Positions 34,119 through 42,869 of a stretch of DNA of 64,000 nucleotides are shown piece by piece. The translations under genes were made by a program, and so were the position numbers. The notes under the pieces were generated by a model. It saw nothing but the letters and a program-made list of their open reading frames with translations. It had not been told where the DNA came from and did no database searches. Source of the DNA: Halalkalicoccus sp. NIPERK01 (lineage in GTDB: Archaea > Halobacteriota > Halobacteria > Halobacteriales > Halalkalicoccaceae); assembly GCF_030287405.1 (NCBI RefSeq), contig NZ_JASVVV010000001.1, positions 788,403 to 852,402 on the forward strand, written 5' to 3'. Numbering within the stretch: position 1 is the first letter of the stretch; each line of letters begins with the position of its first letter.

Positions 34119-35137
34119 TCGTGTATCCACCATTTGAGACACGGGCCGACCGTTCGATTGGCGACGATCGGCCCGACCCTGCGTGCCAGCGGCGCGGCCC
34201 GCTTGTACGCCTCGATCGACGCCCTCCCCGTCCGATCGGGAGGATAGACGAGGCTCGTCAGTTGCGCCTCCTCGCCGCCGAACTCCGTCTTGAACTCGTG
34301 GACGTTCGAACCTCGCTCGTTGCGCCCGAAGTCGACGACCGACGCGGCGCTCTCACAGGCCCGTTCGACGATTTCGGCGTAGAGCAGGTCGTTCGGCTTG
34401 AGGTCCCACGCGTCGGGGTTCGAGGCGTTGCCCCAGATCAGACAGCGGTCGCCGTACTCGAACGCGAGCAGGCCGGCGATAGCCGTCCCCTCGTGTTTCG
34501 CGAGTAGGAGCGTCACGTTCCCGGCGAGTTCCCGTCGAAGCGCCTCGAAAAAGTCGGCGGGGAACGGCGGACTACCGAGCCGACGCATCGTCGCGAGGTA
34601 GAGACGGTAGTACGGCTCGACGGTCTCCGCCTCCGTGACGACCACCCCTTCTTCGCGCGCCTTGCGGACGTTCCGGCGAGCGCCGCTCGTGAACGAGGTC
34701 TCCCGGACCGCCTCGAACGGGCGGTCGACGTCGAGTTGCAGGGCGATCCCCGTCTCGATGCCGCCGAAACCGGCCGCGCTGTAGCCGGTCGTCCCGCTCC
34801 AGTTGGACTCCTTGAGGACCAGCGTCTCGAACGGCGAGGTCGCCTCGGCCAGCGCGGCGAGCACCGGTTCGCTCTCCCCCTCGATGAGGGGGAATCCGTA
34901 CTCCCCGAACGGGGTCGTGACGGTCGTCCCGAACAGCGAGGGGACCTCGAACCCGGGGACGGCAGCGACGGTCCGATCGCCCTCTGCGACCAGCCGATAC
35001 CGTGGCGTGTAACCGAACGCCGATTCGACCGCGCGCTTCCAGCCGAGGGTGTGAAACACCGTGGCGTTCGCCCGTCGCCCGACGAACCGCTCCCACTCGG
35101 TTTCGTTGGCCGGCCGAAGCGTGTATTCAGCGATCAT
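34115..35137 (-). CDS. FemAB/GNAT-like transferase (second copy)
   Basis: A 340-residue FemAB-type protein with double GNAT fold. Characteristic parts are VFHTLGWKRAVESAFGYTPRY near the N-terminus, the central SGARRNVRKAREEGV, and the C-terminal NVHEFKTEFGGEEAQL, which aligns with YNFKKSWGGEK of the first copy. The family classically uses aminoacyl-tRNA as donor. I chose the ATG at 35137, which lies 11 bases inside the end of the deacetylase gene. The stop overlaps the start of the DHHA1-like gene by four bases. This operon of deacetylase, FemAB and DHHA1-like protein is the tightest in the island. Confidence 0.84.
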   Translation of the reverse strand: MIAEYTLRPANETEWERFVGRRANATVFHTLGWKRAVESAFGYTPRYRLVAEGDRTVAAVPGFEVPSLFGTTVTTPFGEYGFPLIEGESEPVLAALAEATSPFETLVLKESNWSGTTGYSAAGFGGIETGIALQLDVDRPFEAVRETSFTSGARRNVRKAREEGVVVTEAETVEPYYRLYLATMRRLGSPPFPADFFEALRRELAGNVTLLLAKHEGTAIAGLLAFEYGDRCLIWGNASNPDAWDLKPNDLLYAEIVERACESAASVVDFGRNERGSNVHEFKTEFGGEEAQLTSLVYPPDRTGRASIEAYKRAAPLARRVGPIVANRTVGPCLKWWIHE

Positions 35138-36008
35138 AGGTCTCGACCACCCGTTCACACGTGGTAAACTCGTGGGTCGAAAGCAACGTCGAGAGCTTTT
35201 CGCGCGCGCGATCGAGGCCGTAAAAGCTGACGAACCGCTTGTGGGCGGGCACGCCGTCGACCCGGACCTCGGGGTTGAACTCCCAGGGGTGGAAGTAGAT
35301 CGTCGCGGGAATTCCCCGTCGGTTGAGGTTGCGGATCCCGCGGGAGAGCAGCCACGTCGGGAGGAGTCGGCCGTAGAACCCCCCGGCGGTCGGAATCCGT
35401 ATCCGGGGGTGGAACATCGCGAGCGGGAGTTCGAGCAGGCCGTCGGCGTCGCCGGGAGGGGTGTCGGTGAACGGTCGGTCGCGGTCGACCCAGTACGGCC
35501 CTACCGGCGCGCCACTGACGCCGTACATCGGTGTCTCGACCGGAAAGACGCTGGAGTCGTACCGGTATCCGGCGTCGATGAGCGCGTCGAACGCCCACTG
35601 CGTCCGAGTCGTCACCGAGAAGTTGGGCGCGCGAAACCCGGCGGGGCGCTCGCCGATAGCCGCCTCGATCGCGTCGGCGCTCGCGTCGAGTTCCCCGGCG
35701 AACGCCCCCGGCGTGAGTTCGAACAGCGGGGTATGCGTGTGGCCGTGAGAGGCGATCTCGTGACCGGCGTCGGCGACCCGTCCGATCAACTCCGGGTACT
35801 CGTGGGCGACCTCGCCGACGACGAAGAACGTCGCGGTGGTGTCGTGCTCGTCGAGCACGTCGAGGACGATCCCGACCGACGTCTCGATCCGATCGACCGG
35901 GTCCGTCACCTCGTCGCGCAGGAGGGTCGCGGTGTACCAGTGTTCGAGGTCGAACGAAACGACGTTCGCGAACCCACCCGCTATCGCGTCCCGCGTGTCC
36001 CGATCCAT
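35127..36008 (-). CDS. polysaccharide deacetylase (XrtA/DUF3473-associated type)
   Basis: A 293-residue NodB-fold deacetylase. It begins NVVSFDLEHWY (~14-24), the variant found in deacetylases of bacterial exosortase (PEP-CTERM) loci, and has the metal motif HGHTH (~88-92), FRAPNFS (~121-127) and the C-terminal FHPWEFNPE (~240-248) of the DUF3473 tail. In bacteria this type is encoded beside FemAB-like transferases, as here. The ATG at 36008 is preceded by an AT-rich box about 30 bases upstream (TAATAAAGG on the - strand). It is the first gene of the overlapping three-gene operon. Confidence 0.87.
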   Translation of the reverse strand: MDRDTRDAIAGGFANVVSFDLEHWYTATLLRDEVTDPVDRIETSVGIVLDVLDEHDTTATFFVVGEVAHEYPELIGRVADAGHEIASHGHTHTPLFELTPGAFAGELDASADAIEAAIGERPAGFRAPNFSVTTRTQWAFDALIDAGYRYDSSVFPVETPMYGVSGAPVGPYWVDRDRPFTDTPPGDADGLLELPLAMFHPRIRIPTAGGFYGRLLPTWLLSRGIRNLNRRGIPATIYFHPWEFNPEVRVDGVPAHKRFVSFYGLDRAREKLSTLLSTHEFTTCERVVETYDR

Positions 36009-36242
36009 ACGGTTCGAATGGCGTCCGTACCGGCCTTTATTATCAGCGTCATAATACTACTGGCGTCTCGACGACAGGTACGTCGCTGTCCCACCGAACC
36101 GACGGGGACGTCCGCCGCGCCTCCACCACCCGTAGCGATCGTGGCCGGCGCAAGCGGTTGTTAATAGCGTATTAGTATCCATATCGAGTGATTTATTCTC
36201 TATCTGACTATTCGAACGCAAGCACCGTCGGGAGGACGGGTG

Positions 36243-37553
36243 TCACCGACGGTTGGCTATCTTGAGCGAGTGGAGGATGACCGCGGCGGCACAGGCGAAG
36301 AAGCCGCCGAACCAGAACAGCGCGGAGAACGCCGTGAGGGCGAACGACGGCGACCCCGTCGCGAGGAAGTTCGAGACGAGCCAGTAGGTACCGCTGACGC
36401 CCAAGAGGAGACAGAGGAGGCCCGGTATGCCGAGGCTGATCAGCGGGTGCGTGTTCTGGACGGTCGCGGCGATGTTGTTCACGAGGTTGTACCCGTGCGA
36501 GAACGGGTCCTGACTGCTCGCGTTCTCGACGTCGTACCGTACCCGGATGCCGACCTCCTCGATCGCGTATCCCCGCTGGTGTGCGTGATAGAGGATGTCC
36601 GTACTGGCGTTCATCTTGCTCCCGATGGCGTCGTCCTCGGCCAGCCCCGCGATCGCACGGCGGTTGTACGCCCGGAAACCGCTCTGGGTGTCGGAGATCC
36701 GTTTCTTCGGGTGAAACGCCCCGATGCTCATGTTCGTGAGCGTGTTGACCACGAACAGCCCCAGCCGCCGGTACCGGGGGACGTCGCTCATCGCGCCGTC
36801 GACGAACCGACTGCCGATGACGATCTCCGCGTTGGCCTCGCGCTGTGCGGCGACGAGACGCGGGATGTCCGCCGGATCGTGTTGGTTGTCGGCGTCGAGG
36901 ATGACGAGGTGTTCCGCGTCCTGTCGCTCGGCGGCCTGAAACAGTGTCTTGAGCGCCCCGCCGTAGCCGCGGTTGTACTCGTGTTCGATGACGTTCGCAC
37001 CCGCCTCGCTCGCGACGAGCGCGGTGTCGTCCCGGCTACCGTCGTCGACGACGAGGACGCGATCGCCGTACTCGCTGGCCGCCCTCACGACCTCTGCGAT
37101 CGATCCCGCCTCGTTGTAGGCGGGTATCCCGACGACGATCGAGGGCCGTTGGCGAACGACCCCTGCGGGAACCGCCTCGACCGCGAAACCGGTCCCCTCC
37201 GCGAGTTCCGCCTCGCTTCGCGCGTAGTCGATCGCGGACGAGTCCGCAGCCTGATAGATCAAACCCGGATAGCCTCCCGTGCGGGCGGCGATGGTCAGCG
37301 TCGACACGAGCGATTCCCGGTCGTCGTTCGCGTGATCGGGCTGGACGATCCGCGCGTCGAGCATTCGAGCCAGATCGACCGCCTCCGGTTCGGCGGCCTC
37401 CCCGTGCGTCACCAGCACGTCGTATCCCTGTCGGATCGCCTGTAGGATCGTCAGGGTCAGCTCGGCGTCGTTCTCCCGGGTCGCGATCAAACCGATCGCC
37501 GGCTTCGCATGTTCTTGCCCGTAGACGCCCTCCTCGGCGGTGTATTCCGACAT
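36243..37553 (-). CDS. GT2 dolichyl-phosphate-sugar transferase-like protein with extra N-terminal domain
   Basis: A 436-residue protein. The GT2 core runs from about residue 137 (SIVVGIPAYNEAGSIAEVVRA), through VVDDGSRDDT (~167-176), ILDADNQHDP (~216-225) and SDTQSGFRAYN (~287-297). These are motifs of dolichyl-phosphate glucose or mannose synthases such as AglJ. Two membrane segments follow near 370-390 and 398-425. The first ~135 residues are an extra alpha/beta domain (AIGLIATRENDAELTLTILQAIRQGYDVLVTHG) that most such enzymes lack. A TATATATA box lies 23-30 bases upstream of the ATG. It would charge a polyprenyl phosphate with the first sugar. Confidence 0.86.
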   Translation of the reverse strand: MSEYTAEEGVYGQEHAKPAIGLIATRENDAELTLTILQAIRQGYDVLVTHGEAAEPEAVDLARMLDARIVQPDHANDDRESLVSTLTIAARTGGYPGLIYQAADSSAIDYARSEAELAEGTGFAVEAVPAGVVRQRPSIVVGIPAYNEAGSIAEVVRAASEYGDRVLVVDDGSRDDTALVASEAGANVIEHEYNRGYGGALKTLFQAAERQDAEHLVILDADNQHDPADIPRLVAAQREANAEIVIGSRFVDGAMSDVPRYRRLGLFVVNTLTNMSIGAFHPKKRISDTQSGFRAYNRRAIAGLAEDDAIGSKMNASTDILYHAHQRGYAIEEVGIRVRYDVENASSQDPFSHGYNLVNNIAATVQNTHPLISLGIPGLLCLLLGVSGTYWLVSNFLATGSPSFALTAFSALFWFGGFFACAAAVILHSLKIANRR

Positions 37554-37948
37554 ACTCAGCCACCGATATGTTCGGTATATATACTCCGTCGGAGGGCGGC
37601 CCGTTTATCGAATACGAGCGGTACGGACCCCGAGGTGCGTAAAATGGTCGATTCTTCCCCCTGTGATAGATCTCCCTGCTTCATATATCCCACCCCTGTG
37701 AGTGCTGACTCGCTGTCAGACGGATGGATGAAACGAACGACGGGCTATTAGTTAATTGGTCAATACATTTCTGTAACCGCTACCTTAGCCAAGCCGTCGG
37801 AACGTTAATCAGTCCGATCGGACTGACAGTTACGCCAGCCGGATGGTCGGCTCGTAGGGAGTATCGTAGCCAGCCGAAGACGGCGCGTCTCGACCGGGGA
37901 CGGTGTTCGACGCTCAACGCGAGCGCCCCTGCACTCCTACGATACTCC
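37554..37948. other. 395-bp AT-richer intergenic region with palindromes
   Basis: No credible gene is seen. The region contains the TATATATA promoter of the GT2 gene (37576-37583), a perfect 18-bp palindrome TCAGTCCGATCGGACTGA (37809-37826), and a 12-bp inverted repeat GGAGTATCGTAG (37858-37869) with CTACGATACTCC (37937-37948). The right arm of the repeat touches the stop codon of the epimerase gene. Base composition falls towards AT compared with the neighbours (TTAGTTAATTGGTCAATAC stretch), as in decayed or acquired DNA. Confidence 0.6.
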
Positions 37949-38905
37949 TCATCGGTCGTCGGTCGTCCGATCCACGGGTGCGGGTTCGGAGACGTACGGG
38001 GCACAGACGCGGCGGATCCCCTCCCGGAAGGCGATCCGGGGCTCCCAGCCGGTTTTCTCGTTGATCTTCGTGGGGTCGGCGCACGTGTCGTGAACGTAGA
38101 CGCTGTCGGGAATCGGGTTCTCGACGTACTCGGGGTCGATGTCGGTTCCGAGTTCCTCGTTGAGCAGGTCGACGACCGTATTGAAGTCGTACGCCTCGCC
38201 CGTCCCGAGGTTGTACACGCCAGTGAGTTCGTGATCGGCCGCGAGTTCGAGTCCCCGGACGATGTCCGAGACGTGCGTGAAGTCGCGGGTTTGGGTGCCG
38301 TCGCCGTAGATCACGGGCGCCTCGCCGTTCGCGAGGTCGTTCGCGAACTGGGCGATCACGTTCGCGTACTGGCCCTTGTGGGCCTCGGCGCCGCCGTAGC
38401 CCTGATAGACCGAGAAGAAGCGCATCCCGGCCATCGACATGTCGTAGTGGTTCGCGAAGTACTCGGCGTAGCGCTCCCGGGCGAGTTTCGACGCCTCGTA
38501 GCCCGTGTTGACGGAGACGACCATCTCCTCGGGCGAGGGCTCGGTCCGACTGCCGTAGATCGAGGAGGTCGAGGCGTAGACGACCGTCTCGCAGCCGTCA
38601 TCGCGCGCCTGTTCGACGACGTTGACGAACCCCTCGACGTTGACGCGCGCGCCCTTCGTGGGGTCGTCCTCGTGCATCCCGTACGAGGACAGCGCCGCGA
38701 GGTGAAACACCACGTCGACGTCGGTGGGGAGGTCATCCTCAAGGACGCTCGTCTCGTGGAACTCGACGGTTCGGTCGAGGTTCTCGGGCGTGCCGAGATA
38801 GCAGTCGTCGACGGCGATCACGTCGTTGTCTTCGGCGAGATAGTTGGCGAGATTCGATCCGATGAACCCGGCTCCACCCGTCACGAGAACGCGCTGGTTG
38901 CGCAT
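37949..38905 (-). CDS. NAD-dependent epimerase/dehydratase
   Basis: A 318-residue extended short-chain dehydrogenase for a nucleotide sugar. It has TGGAGFIGSN (9-18), the catalytic STSSIYG (~123-129) with GYEASK (tyrosine and lysine, ~148-153), and MRFFSVYQGYGG. The C-terminal part reads YGDGTQTRDFTHVSDIV, as in UDP-glucuronate epimerases and related enzymes. It would supply a sugar precursor for the island. The ATG at 38905 has TATTAAAAAATT at 38927-38938 (read on the - strand) centred 27 bases upstream. It is the right-most island gene, next to rps2. Confidence 0.88.
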   Translation of the reverse strand: MRNQRVLVTGGAGFIGSNLANYLAEDNDVIAVDDCYLGTPENLDRTVEFHETSVLEDDLPTDVDVVFHLAALSSYGMHEDDPTKGARVNVEGFVNVVEQARDDGCETVVYASTSSIYGSRTEPSPEEMVVSVNTGYEASKLARERYAEYFANHYDMSMAGMRFFSVYQGYGGAEAHKGQYANVIAQFANDLANGEAPVIYGDGTQTRDFTHVSDIVRGLELAADHELTGVYNLGTGEAYDFNTVVDLLNEELGTDIDPEYVENPIPDSVYVHDTCADPTKINEKTGWEPRIAFREGIRRVCAPYVSEPAPVDRTTDDR

Positions 38906-38965
38906 ACCCGACCCTATACTGTCAGCTATTAAAAAATTCCCCGCATAAGTGGGCCGAACGAGTCG

Positions 38966-39757
38966 TTAAATCCCGCTCTCGAAGTCCTCGAGCGCGTAGA
39001 CGGTGTCGGCACCGCGCCGGTCGAGCGTCTCGTTGGCCAGCAGCCAGTAGACCACCGACAGCGCCTTGCGACCCTTGTTGTTCGTCGGGATCACGAGGTC
39101 GACGTTGCTCGTCGAGTTGTTCGAGTCACACATCGCGATGACGGGGATGCCCACGGTGATCGCCTCCGTGACGGCTTGGGCGTCGCCGATCGGGTCCGTC
39201 ACCACGAGCACGTCGGGTTCGATGTAGCCGTCGTACTTGGGGTTGGTCAGCGTCCCCGGGATGAACCGGCCCGTCCGGGCGCGCGCGCCGATGGTCTCCG
39301 CGAACTTCTCGGCGGGGAACCGACCGTACTGTCGGGAGGAGGTCACCAGCACCTGCTCGGGGTCGTAGTTCGAGAGGAAGTCCGCGGCGGTGCGGATGCG
39401 CTCGTCGGTCTTGGAGACGTCGAGCACGTACAGGCCATCCGTCCGAACGCGGTGGATGAACCGCTCCATGTCCTTGGTCTTCTGCTGGGTCCCGATGTGG
39501 GCCCCCGCGCCGAGGTACTCCTCGACGGGAATGAGGAGGTCGGCCTCCTCGTCGGACATGACGTCCTCGTCGAGGGCCGGCCCCTCGTCTTCTGGTTCGG
39601 CCTCGGCCTCCTCGGCCTCGGCGCTCGGTTCGTCGGTCTCGGCCCTGACGTCCTCGTCGGGATCGATTTCGGGGTCCCCGCCCGCTTCGGGTTCGGGTTC
39701 CTCGTCGATCTCCTCCTCGGCGGCGTCGAGCCCGTCTTGGTCTGGTTCGTTGCTCAT
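38966..39757 (-). CDS. rps2: 30S ribosomal protein S2
   Basis: A 263-residue S2 protein. The conserved body begins at about residue 75 ([30 protein letters not shown] in part) and includes [17 protein letters not shown] and [34 protein letters not shown] regions. The first ~70 residues are an acidic Glu/Asp/Pro/Ala extension, longer than the short tail of most archaeal S2. The ATG at 39757 overlaps the enolase stop (ATGA). It is the last gene of the S9-enolase-S2 operon. In other haloarchaea mvk lies close downstream, but here the glycan island follows. Confidence 0.96.
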   Translation of the reverse strand: MSNEPDQDGLDAAEEEIDEEPEPEAGGDPEIDPDEDVRAETDEPSAEAEEAEAEPEDEGPALDEDVMSDEEADLLIPVEEYLGAGAHIGTQQKTKDMERFIHRVRTDGLYVLDVSKTDERIRTAADFLSNYDPEQVLVTSSRQYGRFPAEKFAETIGARARTGRFIPGTLTNPKYDGYIEPDVLVVTDPIGDAQAVTEAITVGIPVIAMCDSNNSTSNVDLVIPTNNKGRKALSVVYWLLANETLDRRGADTVYALEDFESGI

Positions 39758-40953
39758 AGTGCGTCCTCCGCGATGCGGATGAGTTCGTTGAGTTTGGCGG
39801 TTCGCTCGCCGCCGGCCGCGCCCGTCTTGATGAACGGGGCGTCGGTCGCCACGGCGAGGTGTGCGATCGTCGCGTCCTCGGTCTCGCCCGAGCGATGGGA
39901 GACGACGGGATCGAGGCCGTTTCGCGTCGCGAGTTCGATCGCGTCGAAGGCGTCGGTCAGCGTCCCGATCTGGTTGGGCTTGATCAGAATCGAGTTGGCC
40001 GATCCCTGCTCGATCCCCTGCGAGAGACGCTCGGTGTTGGTGACGAACAGGTCGTCCCCACAGATCAGCGTCCGCTCGCCCACCTTCTCGGTCAGGTCGG
40101 CGAACGCCTCGAAGTCGTTCTCGTCGAGGGGGTCCTCGACGTAGACCAGGTCGTACTCGCGGACGAGATCCGCGATGTACTCGATCTGCTCCTCCGTCGA
40201 GCGGGTCCGGTCGCGGTACACGTACTCGCCGTCCTCGAACATCTCGGCGGCCGCGACGTCGAGGCCGAAGCCGATCTCGAAACCGACCTCCTGACTGACC
40301 GTCTCGGTGGCCTCGGCCACGATCTCGAAGGCCTCCTCGTCGTCGATCGACGGCGCCCACGCGCCCTCGTCGCCCTTGCCCGCGGGAATCGCGCGCTCGG
40401 CGAGAACGTCGTGGATCTCGCCGTGGACCGCGGCGTTCGCGAACACCGCGTCGGTCACGTTGGGGGCGCCGACGGGTGCGGAGAGGAACTCCTGGATGTC
40501 GGTCGCGTCGGCGGCGTGTTCGCCCCCGCCGACGACGTTTCCAAGAGGTATGGGAAAGTTCTCCCCGCGGAACGCTCCCCCGAGATGCTGGTACAGCGGC
40601 GCGCCGAGCATGTCCGCGCCGGCCTTCGCGGCGGCCATGCTGATGGCGACCGCGCTGTTGGCGCCGATCTCCGAGAAGTCGTCGGTGCCGTCGGCGGCGT
40701 GGAGCGCCGCGTCGACGCTTCGCTGGTCGCCGGCGTACACTTCGTCGACGAGGCGGGGGACCGCCCGCTCGCGGGCGGCGGCGATCGCCTCTTCGGGGGC
40801 GAGTTCGATCGCCTCGTGCTCGCCCGTGCTCGCGCCGCTCGGTGCGGCCGCACGACCGAACCCGCCGCTCTCGGTCAGCACGTCGACCTCGACGGTGCCG
40901 TTGCCCCGCGAGTCGAGGATCCGTCTGAGCCTGACGTCCGCGATCCGGGTCAT
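39754..40953 (-). CDS. eno: enolase (phosphopyruvate hydratase)
   Basis: A 399-residue enolase, which interconverts 2-phosphoglycerate and phosphoenolpyruvate. It has the N-terminal [16 protein letters not shown], the mobile-loop region [13 protein letters not shown], the metal ligands in the [15 protein letters not shown] and CGDDLFVTN segments, and the catalytic lysine in [28 protein letters not shown] is the C-terminal signature. The start overlaps the end of rpoK and the stop overlaps rps2. Enolase in the S9 ribosomal operon is the arrangement described for Haloarcula marismortui. Confidence 0.97.
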   Translation of the reverse strand: MTRIADVRLRRILDSRGNGTVEVDVLTESGGFGRAAAPSGASTGEHEAIELAPEEAIAAARERAVPRLVDEVYAGDQRSVDAALHAADGTDDFSEIGANSAVAISMAAAKAGADMLGAPLYQHLGGAFRGENFPIPLGNVVGGGEHAADATDIQEFLSAPVGAPNVTDAVFANAAVHGEIHDVLAERAIPAGKGDEGAWAPSIDDEEAFEIVAEATETVSQEVGFEIGFGLDVAAAEMFEDGEYVYRDRTRSTEEQIEYIADLVREYDLVYVEDPLDENDFEAFADLTEKVGERTLICGDDLFVTNTERLSQGIEQGSANSILIKPNQIGTLTDAFDAIELATRNGLDPVVSHRSGETEDATIAHLAVATDAPFIKTGAAGGERTAKLNELIRIAEDAL

Positions 40954-41129
40954 GTGTCACCCCGTCGAACGGTGAAGGGGAGCACGCCCGCGTCGTACTC
41001 CTCGGCGGCGATCAGGATCGGTTCGGACTGGTCCGTCTCGATCAGCACGGGCGCGCCGTACGAGACCTGCAGCGCTCGCGCGCCGAGGATGCGTGCCTTC
41101 TCGTACCGGCTGAACTGTTGGCTCGTCAT
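40950..41129 (-). CDS. rpoK: DNA-directed RNA polymerase subunit K (Rpb6)
   Basis: A 59-residue RpoK (omega/Rpb6) subunit, which stabilises the large subunit of RNA polymerase. The sequence has [20 protein letters not shown] and the ending [17 protein letters not shown]. Start and stop overlap rpoN and eno respectively, each by ATGA. It is fully conserved in size for haloarchaea. Confidence 0.96.
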   Translation of the reverse strand: MTSQQFSRYEKARILGARALQVSYGAPVLIETDQSEPILIAAEEYDAGVLPFTVRRGDT

Positions 41130-41317
41130 TGGTAGGGAGCCACCACGTCGACGAGGTCGGTGTGCGAGACGAGCATCCGGCGACAGCAGTGTCGCGAGAC
41201 CCCCAGATCGTCGAGCACCGCCGCTGGGTCCTCGCCCTCGTCGACGCGGGCCGTGAAGGCCTCCCAGTGCTCGCCGACGACGTTACCACACGTGAAACAC
41301 CGGACTGGTACCATCAT
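41126..41317 (-). CDS. rpoN: DNA-directed RNA polymerase subunit N (Rpb10)
   Basis: A 63-residue zinc-binding RpoN subunit. The atypical zinc motif is C-F-T-C-G at residues 8-11 and the paired cysteines HCCRRM near 44-47, as in all Rpb10 proteins. I start at the tandem ATG at 41317 ([10 protein letters not shown]), as is usual in the family. A longer upstream frame overlaps rps9 and is not supported. It lies 11 bases after rps9. Confidence 0.96.
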   Translation of the reverse strand: MMVPVRCFTCGNVVGEHWEAFTARVDEGEDPAAVLDDLGVSRHCCRRMLVSHTDLVDVVAPYQ

Positions 41318-41328
41318 GGGTGGATCAC

Positions 41329-41724
41329 CTAGCGGTAGGACTTCTGGTAGCGCGCCCGCGCACCGGGCCCGCCCCACTTCTTCGGTTCGGACTGGCGGAC
41401 GTCGTTGACCAGCAGCGAGCGGTCGAACTCCATGTAGGCGTCGCGCAGTTCGGCGTCGTTGTTGAACTCGACCAGCCCGCGGGCGATCGCGGTGCGGACG
41501 GCGTCGGCCTGTCCGTTGTAGCCGCCGCCCTGGACGTTCACGTCGATGTCGACATCGTCTCGGATCCCGTCGACGATGCGGAACGGTTCGAGCATCTTCA
41601 GGCGGGCGATCTCCGGTTCGACCAGCTCGACCGGCTGGGAGTTGATGCGAACGCGCCCCTCGCCCTCCTGGACGGTGGCGCGGGCGATGGCCGTCTTCTT
41701 CTTTCCGCTCGTGTTCGTTACCAT
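41329..41724 (-). CDS. rps9: 30S ribosomal protein S9
   Basis: A 131-residue S9 (uS9) protein. It has [21 protein letters not shown] at the N-terminus, [21 protein letters not shown] in the middle and the basic C-terminal tail [14 protein letters not shown], which reaches the P-site tRNA. The ATG at 41724 overlaps the end of rpl13 by seven bases. Confidence 0.97.
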   Translation of the reverse strand: MVTNTSGKKKTAIARATVQEGEGRVRINSQPVELVEPEIARLKMLEPFRIVDGIRDDVDIDVNVQGGGYNGQADAVRTAIARGLVEFNNDAELRDAYMEFDRSLLVNDVRQSEPKKWGGPGARARYQKSYR

Positions 41725-42155
41725 GTGACGTTTGCCCCCAGCTTCTCGCTTACCTCGCCCAACTGGACGAACTTGATGTTCGAGAGCCGATCCAGCGACG
41801 TCCCCTCGAGGACCTCCGCGTCCCGGTCGTGGGGGTTGCCGACGTAGACGCGGACGTTCTCGAAGGCCTCGCGCCCGCGGGTGGTCTTGTACGGGACCAT
41901 CCCGCGGATCGCGCGCTTCATGAGGCCGTCGGGACGTTTCGGGTAGTACGGGCCGCGATCGCTCCCGACCTCGGTCCGCTTGCGGTAGACGTCCATCACG
42001 TCGGCCTCGTTGCCGGTGATGACGGCCGACTCGGCGTTGATGACCGCCACCCGCTGGCCGTCGAGTGCGGCTTCCGCGACCTGACTCGCGACGCGACCGA
42101 GGATGCAATCGCGGGCGTCGACGACGAGGTCGGCCTCGAACTCTGCGACGCTCAT
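41718..42155 (-). CDS. rpl13: 50S ribosomal protein L13
   Basis: A 145-residue L13 (uL13) protein. Typical segments are [33 protein letters not shown] and [20 protein letters not shown]. It overlaps rps9 by seven bases. The gap of 115 bases to rpl18e upstream is larger than usual for this operon and contains hairpins. Confidence 0.97.
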   Translation of the reverse strand: MSVAEFEADLVVDARDCILGRVASQVAEAALDGQRVAVINAESAVITGNEADVMDVYRKRTEVGSDRGPYYPKRPDGLMKRAIRGMVPYKTTRGREAFENVRVYVGNPHDRDAEVLEGTSLDRLSNIKFVQLGEVSEKLGANVTW

Positions 42156-42165
42156 GCGATCACCC

Positions 42166-42243
42166 CCAGAGCGTAGCTCTGGTGTACTCGCGTTCGCTCG
42201 CTCCGCTCGCTCACGCGACCACCGTCGGAACTTTGTTCCGACG
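42166..42243. repeat. hairpins in the rpl18e-rpl13 gap of the S9 operon
   Basis: Two perfect short-loop hairpins lie between rpl18e and rpl13: CCAGAGC-gta-GCTCTGG (42166-42182) and CGTCGGAAC-ttt-GTTCCGACG (42223-42243). Between them is a run of CGCT-rich sequence (TCGCTCGCTCCGCTCGCTC) that can also fold. Their three-base loops match those of the clusters at 7373 and 52394. Confidence 0.7.
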
Positions 42244-42270
42244 TACTCTCATTCGTTTCCGTGCGTTCTC

Positions 42271-42624
42271 TCATGCGATCACCCTCACGTTGCTGCCGTC
42301 GGGGTTCTGTTCGATGACCTCCTCCAACTGCACGACCCGGCCATCGGCCTGTTCGATCTTCGTCTCGGCGGTCCCCGAAAAGGAGACGGCCGCGACGGTG
42401 ACGTTCTTTTGCAACACACCGCTACCGAGAACCTTCCCGGGCACGACGACGGTCTCCTCTTCGGTCGCGTAGCGTTCGATGCGACCGAGGTTGACCTCGG
42501 CGTGGGTCCGGCGTGGTTTCTCGAGGCGGTCTGCGATGTCGCTCCACACGTCGGCGCCCGACTCGCGGGCGACCGACTTGCATTCGGCGATGAGACTGGT
42601 GAGCCTCGGATTGGTCTTGCTCAT
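42271..42624 (-). CDS. rpl18e: 50S ribosomal protein L18e
   Basis: A 117-residue L18e (eL18, L15-like) protein. It starts [21 protein letters not shown] and has [33 protein letters not shown] lies just upstream of the ATG at 42624. It follows tRNA-Leu, as in the Haloarcula marismortui S9 operon, where tRNA-Leu is co-transcribed with this group. Confidence 0.97.
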   Translation of the reverse strand: MSKTNPRLTSLIAECKSVARESGADVWSDIADRLEKPRRTHAEVNLGRIERYATEEETVVVPGKVLGSGVLQKNVTVAAVSFSGTAETKIEQADGRVVQLEEVIEQNPDGSNVRVIA

Positions 42625-42666
42625 AGTTCCTCCTGATGATTGGAACGCGGAGAAGTCGAATCGGAG

Positions 42667-42751
42667 TGCAGGGAGCAGGATTTGAACCTGCGGACTCCTA
42701 CGAGACAGCGCCCTGAACGCTGCGCCGTTGGCCAGACTTGGCTATCCCTGC
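42667..42751 (-). tRNA. tRNA-Leu (anticodon CAG)
   Basis: An 85-base cloverleaf on the - strand. The acceptor pairs GCAGGGA with TCCCTGC plus discriminator A. The anticodon stem CAGCG/CGCTG encloses the loop TTCAGGG, giving CAG. A long class II variable arm and the T-arm GGTTCAAATCC follow. CCA is not encoded. It sits between rpoD and rpl18e, the known haloarchaeal position. Confidence 0.96.
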
Positions 42752-42869
42752 GCGCGATCTGCTGTAGTCTCTGCCCCGTAAAACCCCTTTCGGTTACCCA
42801 CCGCTGGCCAAAGCGAGCGCTCTCCGCGGAAGCGAACGCCGGGGGGTGGGTTGCGGGACACATACGATG

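Noticed and set aside
19435-38905. Archaeal N-glycosylation (agl) cluster
   Set aside because: No AglB oligosaccharyltransferase or its WWDYG-type motif is found. The gene set fits lipid-linked polysaccharide or glycolipid synthesis better.
38966-40960. Single 664-codon frame spanning enolase and S2
   Set aside because: Only its last 263 codons are real (rps2). The rest is the wrong frame of enolase and is arginine-rich.
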